Of a stretch of DNA of 64,000 nucleotides, positions 24,374 through 35,200 are shown one piece after another. The DNA is from Strongyloides papillosus (lineage: Eukaryota; Nematoda; Chromadorea; Rhabditida; Strongyloididae): NCBI GenBank assembly GCA_005656395.1, contig SRSI01000031.1, forward strand, positions 496,001 to 560,000, written 5' to 3'. A model generated the notes under the pieces. That model was not told the DNA's origin. It made no database searches and saw nothing but the letters and a program-made list of their open reading frames with translations. The position numbers and the translations under genes are program-made. Position 1 is the stretch's first letter, and every line of letters starts with the position of its first letter.

Positions 24374-24918
24374 ATGTGACTGAAGTTCAAGAAAATAAAC
24401 CTATATATTCTTTAACAGTTGCCTATTGTCCAGGTAAGTTTAAAGATTTTTAAGTTTTTAGTAATAATTTTTCAGAATGTGCAATACTATTTGAGTATTG
24501 TGAGTAAAGTAGAAAAAATTTTTCTACACAATCAAGGCACGAGCTCGTAAAAGATGTAGAAGGAATTGTGATAAAAGATGATGATGTACCTGAGGAAAAT
24601 AGGCATCAGAAACGTGGAGGTATAGGAATTAAGTGTTGCTGAGATGAACCAAAAGCAGTTATGCTTAGAGAGCTTCAGGAGAAACAAATAAATATACAAC
24701 AACTGTTGAAAATCTTAGTACTTATAAAATTGATTTTAAAAAAGCAATAAAATTCTTTACATCCAAGTTAGTCTGTTTTAGTAATGTAACCAGAAGCCGA
24801 TAAAATTGCTATTCAAGAAGATGTTGTTGATAAGTTATATGATGACATTCCAGGTAAATGGTTCCACATAACTGAAGATGACACAGATGATATTGAAGAT
24901 GAAGAAAGCAAAATCTTT
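24374..24918 (+). pseudogene. DENR: DENR (density-regulated protein) pseudogene
   Basis: Pieces in successive frames match the translation factor DENR along its whole length. The N-terminal Cys motif is split by an intact 42-nt intron (24434-24475): VAYCP then ECAILFEYCE. An acidic linker and HQKRGGIGIK follow, then KYTTTVENLSTYKIDFKKA and FFTSK (SUI1/eIF1-like domain), and finally AIQEDVVDKLYDDIPGKWF with an acidic DDTDDIEDEES end. Stops and frame changes occur at the start codon region, after EYCE (TAA... near 24504), near 24642 and near 24686-24700, and in the SUI1 domain near 24796. The functional protein works with MCT-1 in ribosome recycling and re-initiation. The intron shows that this is a copy of genomic DNA rather than a retrocopy. 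Confidence 0.8.
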
Positions 24919-25065
24919 CTCTCTATTTACTTATACTTTCATCGGTTAAAATATAAATAACTTTACTACATTATTCTAATCAAAAAATACATTAATTAAA
25001 GATTAAAAGATAATGATAGTGAGAATTTTGAGACAATTGTAAACAAAAATTAAATCAAACAAAAA

Positions 25066-25164
25066 ATGGACTTTTTTGATTTTGAGGGCCCAGAAACTAG
25101 TGATGATATTAATATGACCGAGTGTGATGAAAGTAAAACTTTACAAATTTTGGGAATGGTAGAG
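25066..25164 (+). other. Possible orphan first exon or gene fragment
   Basis: An ATG begins an acidic 33-codon stretch (MDFFDFEGPETSDDINMTEC...) ending at ATGGTAGAG, where a donor-like GTAGAG is present. Composition is coding-like. No continuation was found; the next 100 bases lead into a tandem repeat. It may be another decayed piece of the pseudogene cluster. Confidence 0.3.
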
Positions 25165-25261
25165 TATCTCTTTATTGTTAAAAATTATTATGTTATTATT
25201 TATTTTATTATTGGTTTTTTGTCTATATGATTAGTTTGTTAATAAATATACTTATACTTAA

Positions 25262-26030
25262 ATATGTTGATTAGAATGGCTTAATTACATATATAAAAAT
25301 TATGAAAAAGTAATGTTTTGTTTATAAGATATTGTCATTTTTATGCACCATACCTTACTAATTATATGATATATAGATGTATAAAAAATGTTTTTTTAAA
25401 GGCCATAGATGGTAAATAAGAGTTTTTAGAAACAAATGAAATATCCCAATATGTTGATTAAAATGTGCTTAATCACATATATAAAAATTATGAGAAATTA
25501 ATGTTTCGTTTTTAAGATATTGTCATTTTTATATACCATACCTTACTAATATATGGTATATATAAATGTATAAAAAATGTTTTTTTAAGTGCCATAGATA
25601 GTAAATATTGGTTTTCATAAACAAATGGAATATTCAAATATGTTGATTATAATGTGCTTAATCACATATATAAAAGTTATGAGAAAGTAATGTTTTGTTT
25701 TTAAGATATTGTCATTTTTATATACCATACGTTATTAATATATGGTATATATAAATGTATGAATATTGTTGTTTCAAATGCCATATATGGTAAATTTCAG
25801 TTTTTAGAAACAATCAAAATACCTAGGTATGTTGATTAGAATATTCTTAATCACATATATACAAACTATGAAAAAGTAATGTTTCGTTCTTAAGATATTG
25901 TTATATTTATTTATTATATTTTACTTATTTATGACATATATAAATGTATGTAAATTATTTTTTCAAATGCTATAAGTGGTAAATATGAATTTTAAGAAAT
26001 AAATAAAAATATTCTAAAATGTTGATAAAA
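25262..26030 (+). repeat. Tandem repeat, four units of ~190 bp
   Basis: The phrase 'atatgttgatta' or a close variant starts units near 25262, 25450, 25639 and 25828, with a fifth partial at 26019. Each unit carries 'aatcacatatataaaa', 'taagatattgtcatttttat', the palindrome-like 'atatatggtatatata' and a 'tttttttaa.tgccata.a.ggtaaat' block. Divergence increases toward the last unit. It is satellite-like and non-coding. Confidence 0.8.
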
Positions 26031-27623
26031 ATGATCTTAATAACGTTATCAAAAAATTTAAACGCTGATTTACTTATTTCTAAAGATTTTGTTTTTTAGA
26101 GTTTCTAGCATATTGAAATCAGGATTTTCAAATGTCAAATGATAAAGATATATTTTAAACAAAATATAGTACTCAAGATTACAATTGTTTTAATCAAAAA
26201 ACAGTTAAACTGACATTATAGGTGTGAAAACGTTTACAAAATTTATAAAATATCTTAATTTTAGTTTCAATTACTGTTATAAAAATGTAACTAACTCAAG
26301 ATAATTGATAAAGCAAAAATAGCATTTATTCTAAATGTTAGTAAACTTTTTGTTACTTATTTTATTTTATGTTTGTAATCAAACACAACGCATACATATT
26401 ATTTATTATTATAATTTTTATATTATCTTTGGTAACTATTTTTTGATTAAAACAATTTTAATTTAGAATATTAAATTTTATCTAAAATAATTTTTATTTT
26501 TTGTAATTTGTAAAAGCCGGGTTTTAATTTACTATAAACATTAACAAAATAAAATTTATAATGATAATTAAATCAACATTTTCAATCATTGATATTTCAA
26601 TTTATTAATATTTAATATATTAATACTTTAATTTATTAATTCTTTAAGTTTCTAATATGTTTTAGATAGCTAATAATAACAAACTTTCGAAATATTAACT
26701 TAAATAAACAATTGCTAGTTTAGTTATTTTCGTCGTTTAACTTTTTAATCAAGTTAGTAAATTGATAGACTGAACTTTTAACGCAATAGGTCAAATTAGT
26801 ATGTAACTATACTGATTAATTTAGGTAAATCAGGAGTTGAAAATTACTCAAAATTTTAAGAATTACAAATATACTATATAAAGCAATTTGTTTAATTAAA
26901 AAAAATCTAGTACCAATAGTACTTTTAACTACCTTAATTTACTAGTAAAGTAATTTTTATAATTTTTTAATTCCTTAAAATTTTGATTTCCTAATTTGTT
27001 AATTCCTTTAAATATATTGTATTATTAAGGTGCCAATTTTTTACTACTTTAAAAATATTAAACCAGGGGTAAGTAGATTGTGTGTAATGTTATTAAGAAT
27101 GGGATAATTAATAGGCGATGAAAAAGAAAAATTGTGAAAATAATATATTACTTTGTTAAGTTGATTTTTTTGAAATAAAGTATTATTTTAATATTTGTAT
27201 ATACAAAGTTTAAGTAAAAAATAATTTGTTTGTAAATTTTATGATATTCATTTGCACTCAGATCTAGTGCACAATTAAAATTAAAATGCTAAGAAAATAT
27301 TTATAAAATCTTCTATTTTTATTAATAATATATATTCCAAAAACACACGAAATAAAAAAATTTATTAAATTTAAATGTAATCAATATTTTAAAAAACTTA
27401 GTAAATTTTACTATTTTTTTCATGTCCATTAATAGACAAATACATTATGTAAAAAAAATGAAAGGAATGTTTCTGCTCATCATTTTTTGTTTATTGATTT
27501 TAAAAACGAAGGGTATATGCATTTAATAATTTTTGACATAAGCATATTATTTTAAAATAGTTATCTATCATATTAACTGTATATACAAAAAAAATTAAAT
27601 GTATGTTATTTTGTGAAATTTTG
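26031..27623. other. Intergenic, no gene seen
   Basis: Very AT-rich, with short A/T homopolymers. No reading frame or repeat that I can support. Confidence 0.5.
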
Positions 27624-27625
27624 TA

Positions 27626-27929
27626 CAGTAGTTCCCCCGTATCCGCGGTTGGAAAATTACTAGCAACTAGAAAATTATAACATGGGGGAGTACGTGCGAT
27701 TTTTTTTATTTTAGCTATCTTAGAGTACAAACTTCATTTATGATTAAATTTTTCATTTTTTTTTAAATTAAGCTAACTAAATGATCATCGTTGCCTACAA
27801 TTGTAAAAAAAATACATCTTATCTATAGTTTAAAGGTCTTAACACACGAAAAAATAAGAAATACTACGGTTCGCTATTATCCGCGGTAGTCTCAGAAACC
27901 AATCTATCGCGGATACGGGGGGACAACTG
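27626..27929. mobile_element. TA-flanked MITE with GC-rich inverted ends
   Basis: The left end CAGTAGTTCCCCCGTATCCG and the inverse of the right end, CAGTTGTCCCCCCGTATCCG, match at 18 of 20 positions. TA lies on both sides (27624-27625 and 27930-27931). The 304-bp body has no transposase. TA duplication and CAGT ends fit the pogo/Tigger branch of Tc1/mariner, so it is likely a non-autonomous derivative, but its ends differ from those of the Tigger at 36154. Confidence 0.8.
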
Positions 27930-28274
27930 TATATGCAAAAATGAGGCCTACAAAAGTATATGCACAAAAAAAATAGTTTTACATAACAGCCTTCGCGAGA
28001 GAAGGATTTGATTTTATGTGAATGAAAGTTATCACGTAAATATTATTTTAAACTAGTAAAATAAACTAACAAATACTTTAAAAAATGTTTATTGTACTAC
28101 GAGTTTAGCCAAGATAGTAATGTTAGATAAAATATTGCTTTAATAAAAAATCAAATAAATTGAAGTTTAAAAACAAATGTCAAAAAAATTTCAATATGTT
28201 AAAATGTCATATTTAAGTGACAAATCAAAAAAACTTTCTTATTTTAATAAAAATGACATTGTTTTGAAGAAGGA

Positions 28275-29770
28275 CACACAGAAAGAAAAGGACAAATTTC
28301 GACAAATCTATCTATAATGCAAAAAAATGTTCCACCATTTTAAAAAATTGAATATTATTCAAATTTTAAAATTATCAAGCAATAGCAAAAATTTTTAAAC
28401 AACACAAAATATTGGGTTGTCGCATATATTTTGCCGTTTTTTTTACAAAGATATATATGTTTAACTTTTTAAATTAATGTGACTTTTTTTAATTTTGATA
28501 TTTTTTATGACATTATGCCAATTTAAATGTTAACTTGTTTTTTTATTTTATAAAATATGCTATTAAAAGTCAATTTCGTGTCAAATTATTGATGTTTTAA
28601 TAAAGATCATTATCCTAAACAATCTATTAACGACAATAAGTTTAAAAATTTCACAACAATAATAAAGAAAAGCAGTAATTATTTATTCACACAAAGTATT
28701 ATTATTTAAAAATATTATTTTAGTATTCGTTCATATTTTAAAATATGTAAAAGTTATTTTTCTTATTATAAATAAAAATCTATATTATTTTATAACTTTT
28801 CATAAGTTTGATTTTTAAAGATGATCTTTAAAAGACATGGAAAATGGAATTTGAAAGTCAACTACATTAAATATGCTACATATTTGTAAAAATTGCTACA
28901 TCTTATTACATTTTTGCGACACGTATCTTTCATATCAAATAAATTATCTTTCAACATAATTTAGGTATGTTAAAGAGTAAAATAATATTATTAAAATAAA
29001 GTGGAATTGAATTGGAAAAAGTGACTTTCGCTTGTCTATAGGGTAACAAAAATGGTTTTTTTAAGAAACATACATAATAGGGGCAAGCGAAAAAGCATTC
29101 TTTTTTATTTTTTACTAACTTATTTTTTGATTATTCCATTGGATTCAGTTCACATACGGTTACGCACTTTACAGCGACCCCTACCCTAATTAAATTAAAA
29201 AAGAGACGATGGAAATCAACTTGCCCGTGGTCACCTATGATCAAGCGAAATGACATTAAAAAAAAGAAAAAGATATGAGTAACCATGGACAAGCGAATGT
29301 CTACCGTCTGAAAAAAGATGGCGCAAAATGTCATAAGATGTAGCATATTTGATGTAGATAAATCATAAATTCTGGGGTTCAAAAGACATTATGAAAAAAA
29401 TTTAGAGCATCAAATGTGAAAATTTCATAAAATACAATTTATAATAATTCAAACTATTGAAAAATATTTAAAAAAATGTACTGTAATATGTTAAAAATGT
29501 TTTTTATAAAAGTTTTTGTAATTTTACATAGAATTAAATTTTAACCATGTATTATAAGATGGATTGTAGAAAACAACTTATGTTCTAAAATAAAAATAGT
29601 ATACTAAAAAAAGAGAAACTTATTTTAATAATTCACTAATTATTGTTTTAATTTTAAATGTACAAAATAATTGCGATAAAATTATACGCAAATCAAGAAA
29701 ATTCAAATTTTTTTAGGTGGAACAAATTGTTACATTTTATGCAAACCTGTATTCTTTTTTTTTCTGTGTG
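28275..29770 (+). mobile_element. 'TE1' element, copy interrupted by a nested element
   Basis: Ends CACACAGAAA and ...TTTCTGTGTG form perfect 10-bp inverted repeats. The empty site is visible in the duplicate at about 18600 (GAAGGATATG). The flanks share only GA, so the target duplication is unclear. Without the insertion at 28839-29381 the length is about 945 bp, as in the copy at 326-1277. No transposase was found. Confidence 0.8.
28839..29381. mobile_element. Nested MITE with 8-bp target duplication
   Basis: AAAGACAT occurs directly on both sides (28831-28838 and 29382-29389). The arms are imperfect inverted repeats: 'catcaaatatgctacatctt' on the reversed right arm matches the left arm near 28862, and 'ttcgcttgtc' near 29027 matches the reverse of 29287-29297. 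An 8-bp duplication fits hAT-type elements. The frame at 29131-29382 is chance. Confidence 0.7.
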
Positions 29771-30490
29771 GATGTGAAGATTAATTTTTTTTGACATGAA
29801 TTCTACACTTTAAAATTACAAAATGAATGCGATATTATATTTAAATATTATATCAAACATTAATTAATAATTATTTTGCAATAGTTATAAAGGATTCTGC
29901 ATTTAATATAAAAATGAAGATTGAAAATATCATAAATGTTAAAACCTTTAAGTAGAACTATGAAAAGTGTATCAGATTAAAAAAACCGTTTAGCTATCAT
30001 TGAAGTTTTAATTTTTAAAATTAAATGTTAGAACATTTTGACGATTTCAATATTTTAAAGTATTGTATAATTTTAAAATTTTTTTGTTTAAGGAAATATA
30101 TTCACAAAAGATTAAATATCTTAAATGAAAACTTTATTTAAATAGTTGATTATGTATTTGTAAATGTTTATTGCTACACTTATCCAATATAGTGAAATTG
30201 AAAAATTTTATTAAAATTGCATATTAATAAGAAATAGCTTTCTTTACCTGAAATTAAATTATATTCATTATCATTAAAAACAAACACTAGCCTAAAAAAA
30301 TTTTTATGGCAATTAAAAAGATGTTTCTAATTTTAAAAAAATTAAAATGAATTGTTTTAATATATTTTTGCTAAAAAGCATATAAAATGACAGTTTTATT
30401 ATGTAAATAGTCTTAAATGCGATTTAAAATATAAACATATAAACTGATTAAAAATAATTCATACATTTTCTGGAGATAAGAAAAAAAGTA

Positions 30491-31831
30491 CACACACAGC
30501 TATGACACTGAAAAATAATTCGATTTTAGGACAGTCGTTGGTCAAAGAGAAAAAATTTTTTCTTTTATCTAAAGTTGTCATCAAAAACTATTGGTTTTTC
30601 ACGAATATTTTCCTGATAAGTTTAAAGTCATATACGTCTTTCTTGTTTAAAAAAACTTAAATTAATGATAATAAGATTAAAAAAAAGACAGTAACATTAT
30701 GTGACATAAAATGAAATAGAGTTTTATCAGTGTTTGTCAAAATTAATTAATAAATATTTATATTCCATTAATTTTTGAAGTAGTTAATGAAAATATTTTT
30801 ATTATTCTATTACATCAAGAAGACCTTCGTCAAACATGTATAACATTACTAAATAATTTGAAAAAATTGCCATAATTTTTTAAATACTTTAATTTTATTA
30901 ATTTTAAAAAAAAAGTTACCTAGATATACACTTTTTTTAGAACTCTCATGCACAGGCTAAAATTTTAAACAATAATAAGATTGGTCAATTTATAGAATAT
31001 TACTCATTTATTCATATGTGTTTCAGAAATCTTACCTCATTTTTGTAATCAAAATTTTTTTAAAGTGTAGTACCTTTACATTATTTATTATTGTTTCGCA
31101 CATTACAGCATAATTATTACTACATAGAAACATTACTACGGATCTTTTAGATTTGCTGTATATTTAATTTTATTTTTATACTTTTAAAAATGTGACAGAT
31201 AAGAATTTAAAATAATGTAATTTTATAATTGTTTATTATTAAGAAGCATTACTAATATACTGATATACAAAAAAAGCGTTTTTCATCGAACATTAAAAAA
31301 TAAAGTTAGTTTAACTAATTATAGCTTTCTTTAAAACTTGTTGTAATTAGTGATAAAATATTTCTTCCATTAAGTAACTTTTTCTATATAAACATTGTAG
31401 TAAAAAGTCCAAAAAAATTATTCACTAAAATTTTTCAACTAAAAAGTCCATATATTTAAAAATAAGTGTTAAGGTTCCGTTTTTTTTTCAACAAATAATT
31501 CAACAGTTGTTTTAATGCTCTTAATGGTTTTCATTTTATTGGTTACAAAACAACTATAATATCATATTTGCATGTTAAAAATATATCATTGATGCCAAGA
31601 AATCTGGAGATAATTCTAACTTTTATGAATACACATGATATTATATAGAGTTAATGGAAAACCAATTTTTCTACAACAAAAATATGTGTACAACTTATTC
31701 TTATCAATCGAACTTTCATGAGACACCATTGCCTTTTTATGACAACTGTAGACAAAAGATAAAATTATTTTTCTTTGTCTAAAGGTACTATCCTAAAATC
31801 GAGAGGTTTTTCAGTATCATAGCTCTGTGTG
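30491..31831. mobile_element. TA-flanked 1.34-kb DNA element with ~45-bp inverted repeats
   Basis: The left end CACACACAGCTATGACACTG and the inverse of the right end, CACACAGAGCTATGATACTG, are clearly related, and the similarity continues through 'cgattttaggacagt'. TA is found on each side (30489-30490 and 31832-31833), and the duplicate at about 19310 shows the empty TA site. No reading frame of note lies inside. It is a non-autonomous element, probably of the Tc1/mariner superfamily. Confidence 0.82.
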
Positions 31832-32235
31832 TATGAACAAATTTAAAACTTGTTTAAAGTCTTTAAAATTTCCTTCAGAGAAGTAGGTAAAAAATAATTT
31901 CTGAAGATATTTATGATAAAATTTCCAATAAGAATAACATTTAAAAAATCATTTGAAAGTTTGAAATTTCTTCGAAATTATAATCCATTGTTAAAAAATT
32001 AAAATATAATATTTAATAAATTTCAAAAACGACTTATACATGAAACAATTATTTATAAGAAAATGTTATTGTTGTTCTTTAATGAATCAATAATATTAAT
32101 TAATTTTGGAAAATTATTACATAAAAACTTTCTATGTTAAAGGTTAGATTTTTGAAAATAATTTATAAATTTGAAAAAAAATAGAAATGATCTATTATTA
32201 ATTATTTTTTATAACAGAAAATTCAGATTCAAAAA

Positions 32236-32243
32236 TATATAAA
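32236..32243 (+). promoter_or_regulatory. TATA box of the giant mucin-like gene
   Basis: TATATAAA lies 45 bp before the ATG, identical in sequence and spacing to the paralogue's box at 19720. Confidence 0.5.
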
Positions 32244-32280
32244 TTAAAATTCTTGAAACTGTCTTTGTATAATTTTCAAA

Positions 32281-35200
32281 ATGTATTCAACTACATTTTT
32301 TATTTTTGCTTGTACTGTTTTAGTTTATACTCAGTCTAATTATAACAGTAATGCAGATAATGGACTTGCAAGTAATTATGGATCATCTGCAGCAAACGGA
32401 GTTTACAAAGCACAGCCAAGAGAGGGACTTGTAGGAAACTACGACCAACGCTATAAAAATTTTTATGGTTCATATTACCCATATTCATGGAATTATTATA
32501 ATCCATATTATTGGTGGTATGGAAATAACCATCACCATAGACCACATCATCGTGTAAGAAGAATTAATTTCCGTCAAATTATGACAGAAATAAGAAGAGG
32601 GGCAAGAGTTTTTAATGCCACTGAATTGGCTGGAAGAATTAGGAGAGAATACTTACATTATAGAGAATTATTATCAGAATTGAAATTTGTTAATGCAACA
32701 ATAATAAGTACTACACAATGTAAATTAAATTATACTAACCAAAGATATGAAGCTACACAACAATTGAATGCAGCCACACGTTTGAGAGACAGAAAAATGA
32801 GAGAACTTGAAAGATACGAAAGCATGAATAATGATCGTTATCTGGATATAATAAATAGATTGAAACAGGAAATAGCAAGTCTTAATACTCGGATTGAAGC
32901 CCTTAATGTTAAAATCAATGAAGCAAAGAGTGGATATCAAACATGTGAGCAATTAACTTCTACTGGTTCTACAACAACCACGACATCAAGTTCCCAAGCT
33001 CCAACCACGACAGAATCAACAACATCAAGTTCCCAAGCTCCAACCACGACAGAATTAACAACATCATCTACCCAAGCTCCAACCACAACAGAATTAACAA
33101 CATCATCTACCCAAGCTCCAACCACAACAGAATTAACAACATCATCTACCCAAGCTCCAACCACGACATCAAGTACCCAAGCTTCAACCACGACAGAATC
33201 ATCTACCGAAGCTCAAACCACGACAGAATCAACAACATCATCAAGTACTGAGGCTCCAACGACATTAGAATCCACAACATCAAGTACTGAGGCTCCAACG
33301 ACATTAGAGTCCACAACATCAAGTTCTGAAGCTCCAACGACAATAGAGTCCACAACATCAAGTTCTGAAGCTCCAACGACATTAGAATCCACAACATCAA
33401 GTTCTGAAGCTCCCACGACATTAGAATCCTCAACATCAAGTTCTGAAGCTCCAACGACATTAGAGTCCACAACATCAAGTTCTGAAGCTCCCACGACATT
33501 AGAATCCTCAACATCAAGTTCTGAAGCTCCCACGACATTAGAATCCACAACATCAAGTTCTGAAGCTCCAACGACATTAGAGTCCACAACATCAAGTTCT
33601 GAAGCTCCCACGACATTAGAATCCACAACATCAAGTTCTGAAGCTCCAACGACATTAGAGTCCACAACATCAAGTTCTGAAGCTCCCACGACATTAGAAT
33701 CCACAACATCAAGTTCTGAAGCTCCAACGACATTAGAATCCACAACATCAAGTTCTGAAGCTCCCACGACATTAGAGTCCACAACATCAAGTTCTGAAGC
33801 TCCAACGACATTAGAGTCCACAACATCAAGTTCTGAAGCTCCCACGACATTAGAATCCTCAACATCAAGTTCTGAAGCTCCAACGACGTTAGAATCTACA
33901 ACTAGTAGTAGTGAAGCTCCCACGACATTAGAATCCTCAACATCAAGTTCTGAAGCTCCAACGACATTAGAGTCCACAACATCAAGTTCTGAAGCTCCCA
34001 CCACATTAGAATCCTCAACATCAAGTTCTGAAGCTCCAACGACATTAGAATCCACAACATCAAGTTCTGAAGCTCCCACGACATTAGAGTCCACAACATC
34101 AAGTTCTGAAGCTCCAACGACGTTAGAATCCACAACTAGTAGTAGTGAAGCTCCCACGACATTAGAATCCTCAACATCAAGTTCTGAAGCTCCAACGACG
34201 TTAGAATCCACAACTAGTAGTAGTGAAGCTCCCACGACATTAGAATCCTCAACATCAAGTTCTGAAGCTCCAACGACATTAGAGTCCACAACATCAAGTT
34301 CTGAAGCTCCCACCACATTAGAATCCACAACATCAAGTTCTGAAGCTCCAACGACATTAGAATCCACAACATCAAGTTCTGAAGCTCCCACGACATTAGA
34401 GTCCACAACATCAAGTTCTGAAGCTCCAACGACGTTAGAATCCACAACTAGTAGTAGTGAAGCTCCCACGACATTAGAATCCTCAACATCAAGTTCTGAA
34501 GCTCCAACGACGTTAGAATCCACAACTAGTAGTAGTGAAGCTCCCACGACATTAGAATCCTCAACATCAAGTTCTGAAGCTCCAACGACATTAGAGTCCA
34601 CAACATCAAGTTCTGAAGCTCCCACCACATTAGAATCCACAACATCAAGTTCTGAAGCTCCAACGACATTAGAATCCACAACATCAAGTTCTGAAGCTCC
34701 CACGACATTAGAGTCCACAACATCAAGTTCTGAAGCTCCAACGACGTTAGAATCCACAACTAGTAGTAGTGAAGCTCCAACGACATTAGAATCCACAACA
34801 TCAAGTTCTGAAGCTCCAACGACGTTAGAATCCACAACTAGTAGTAGTGAAGCTCCCACGACATTAGAATCCACAACATCAAGTTCTGAAGCTCCAACGA
34901 CGTTAGAATCCACAACTAGTAGTAGTGAAGCTCCCACGACATTAGAATCCTCAACATCAAGTTCTGAAGCTCCAACGACATTAGAGTCCACAACATCAAG
35001 TTCTGAAGCTCCCACCACATTAGAATCCTCAACATCAAGTTCTGAAGCTCCCACCACATTAGAATCTACAACTAGTAGTAGTGAAGCTCCAACGACATTA
35101 GAATCCACAACTAGTAGTAGTGAAGCTCCAACGACGTTAGAATCCACGACATCAAGTTCTGAAGCTCCAACGACATTAGAGTCCACAACATCAAGTTCTG

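Larger units (their letters stand above)
28026..32990 (+). repeat. Segmental duplication 1, copy 2 (partner 18353-20480)
   Basis: Same order of sequence as copy 1: about 1.4 kb of flank, the promoter and the first part of the coding region. Two mobile elements interrupt it (28275-29770 and 30491-31831). Copy 1 lacks both, so copy 1 serves as the empty site that fixes their ends. Confidence 0.85.

Noticed and set aside
29131..29382. 83-codon minus-strand frame inside the nested MITE.
   Set aside because: It lies across the inverted arms of a non-coding element and starts within the target duplication.
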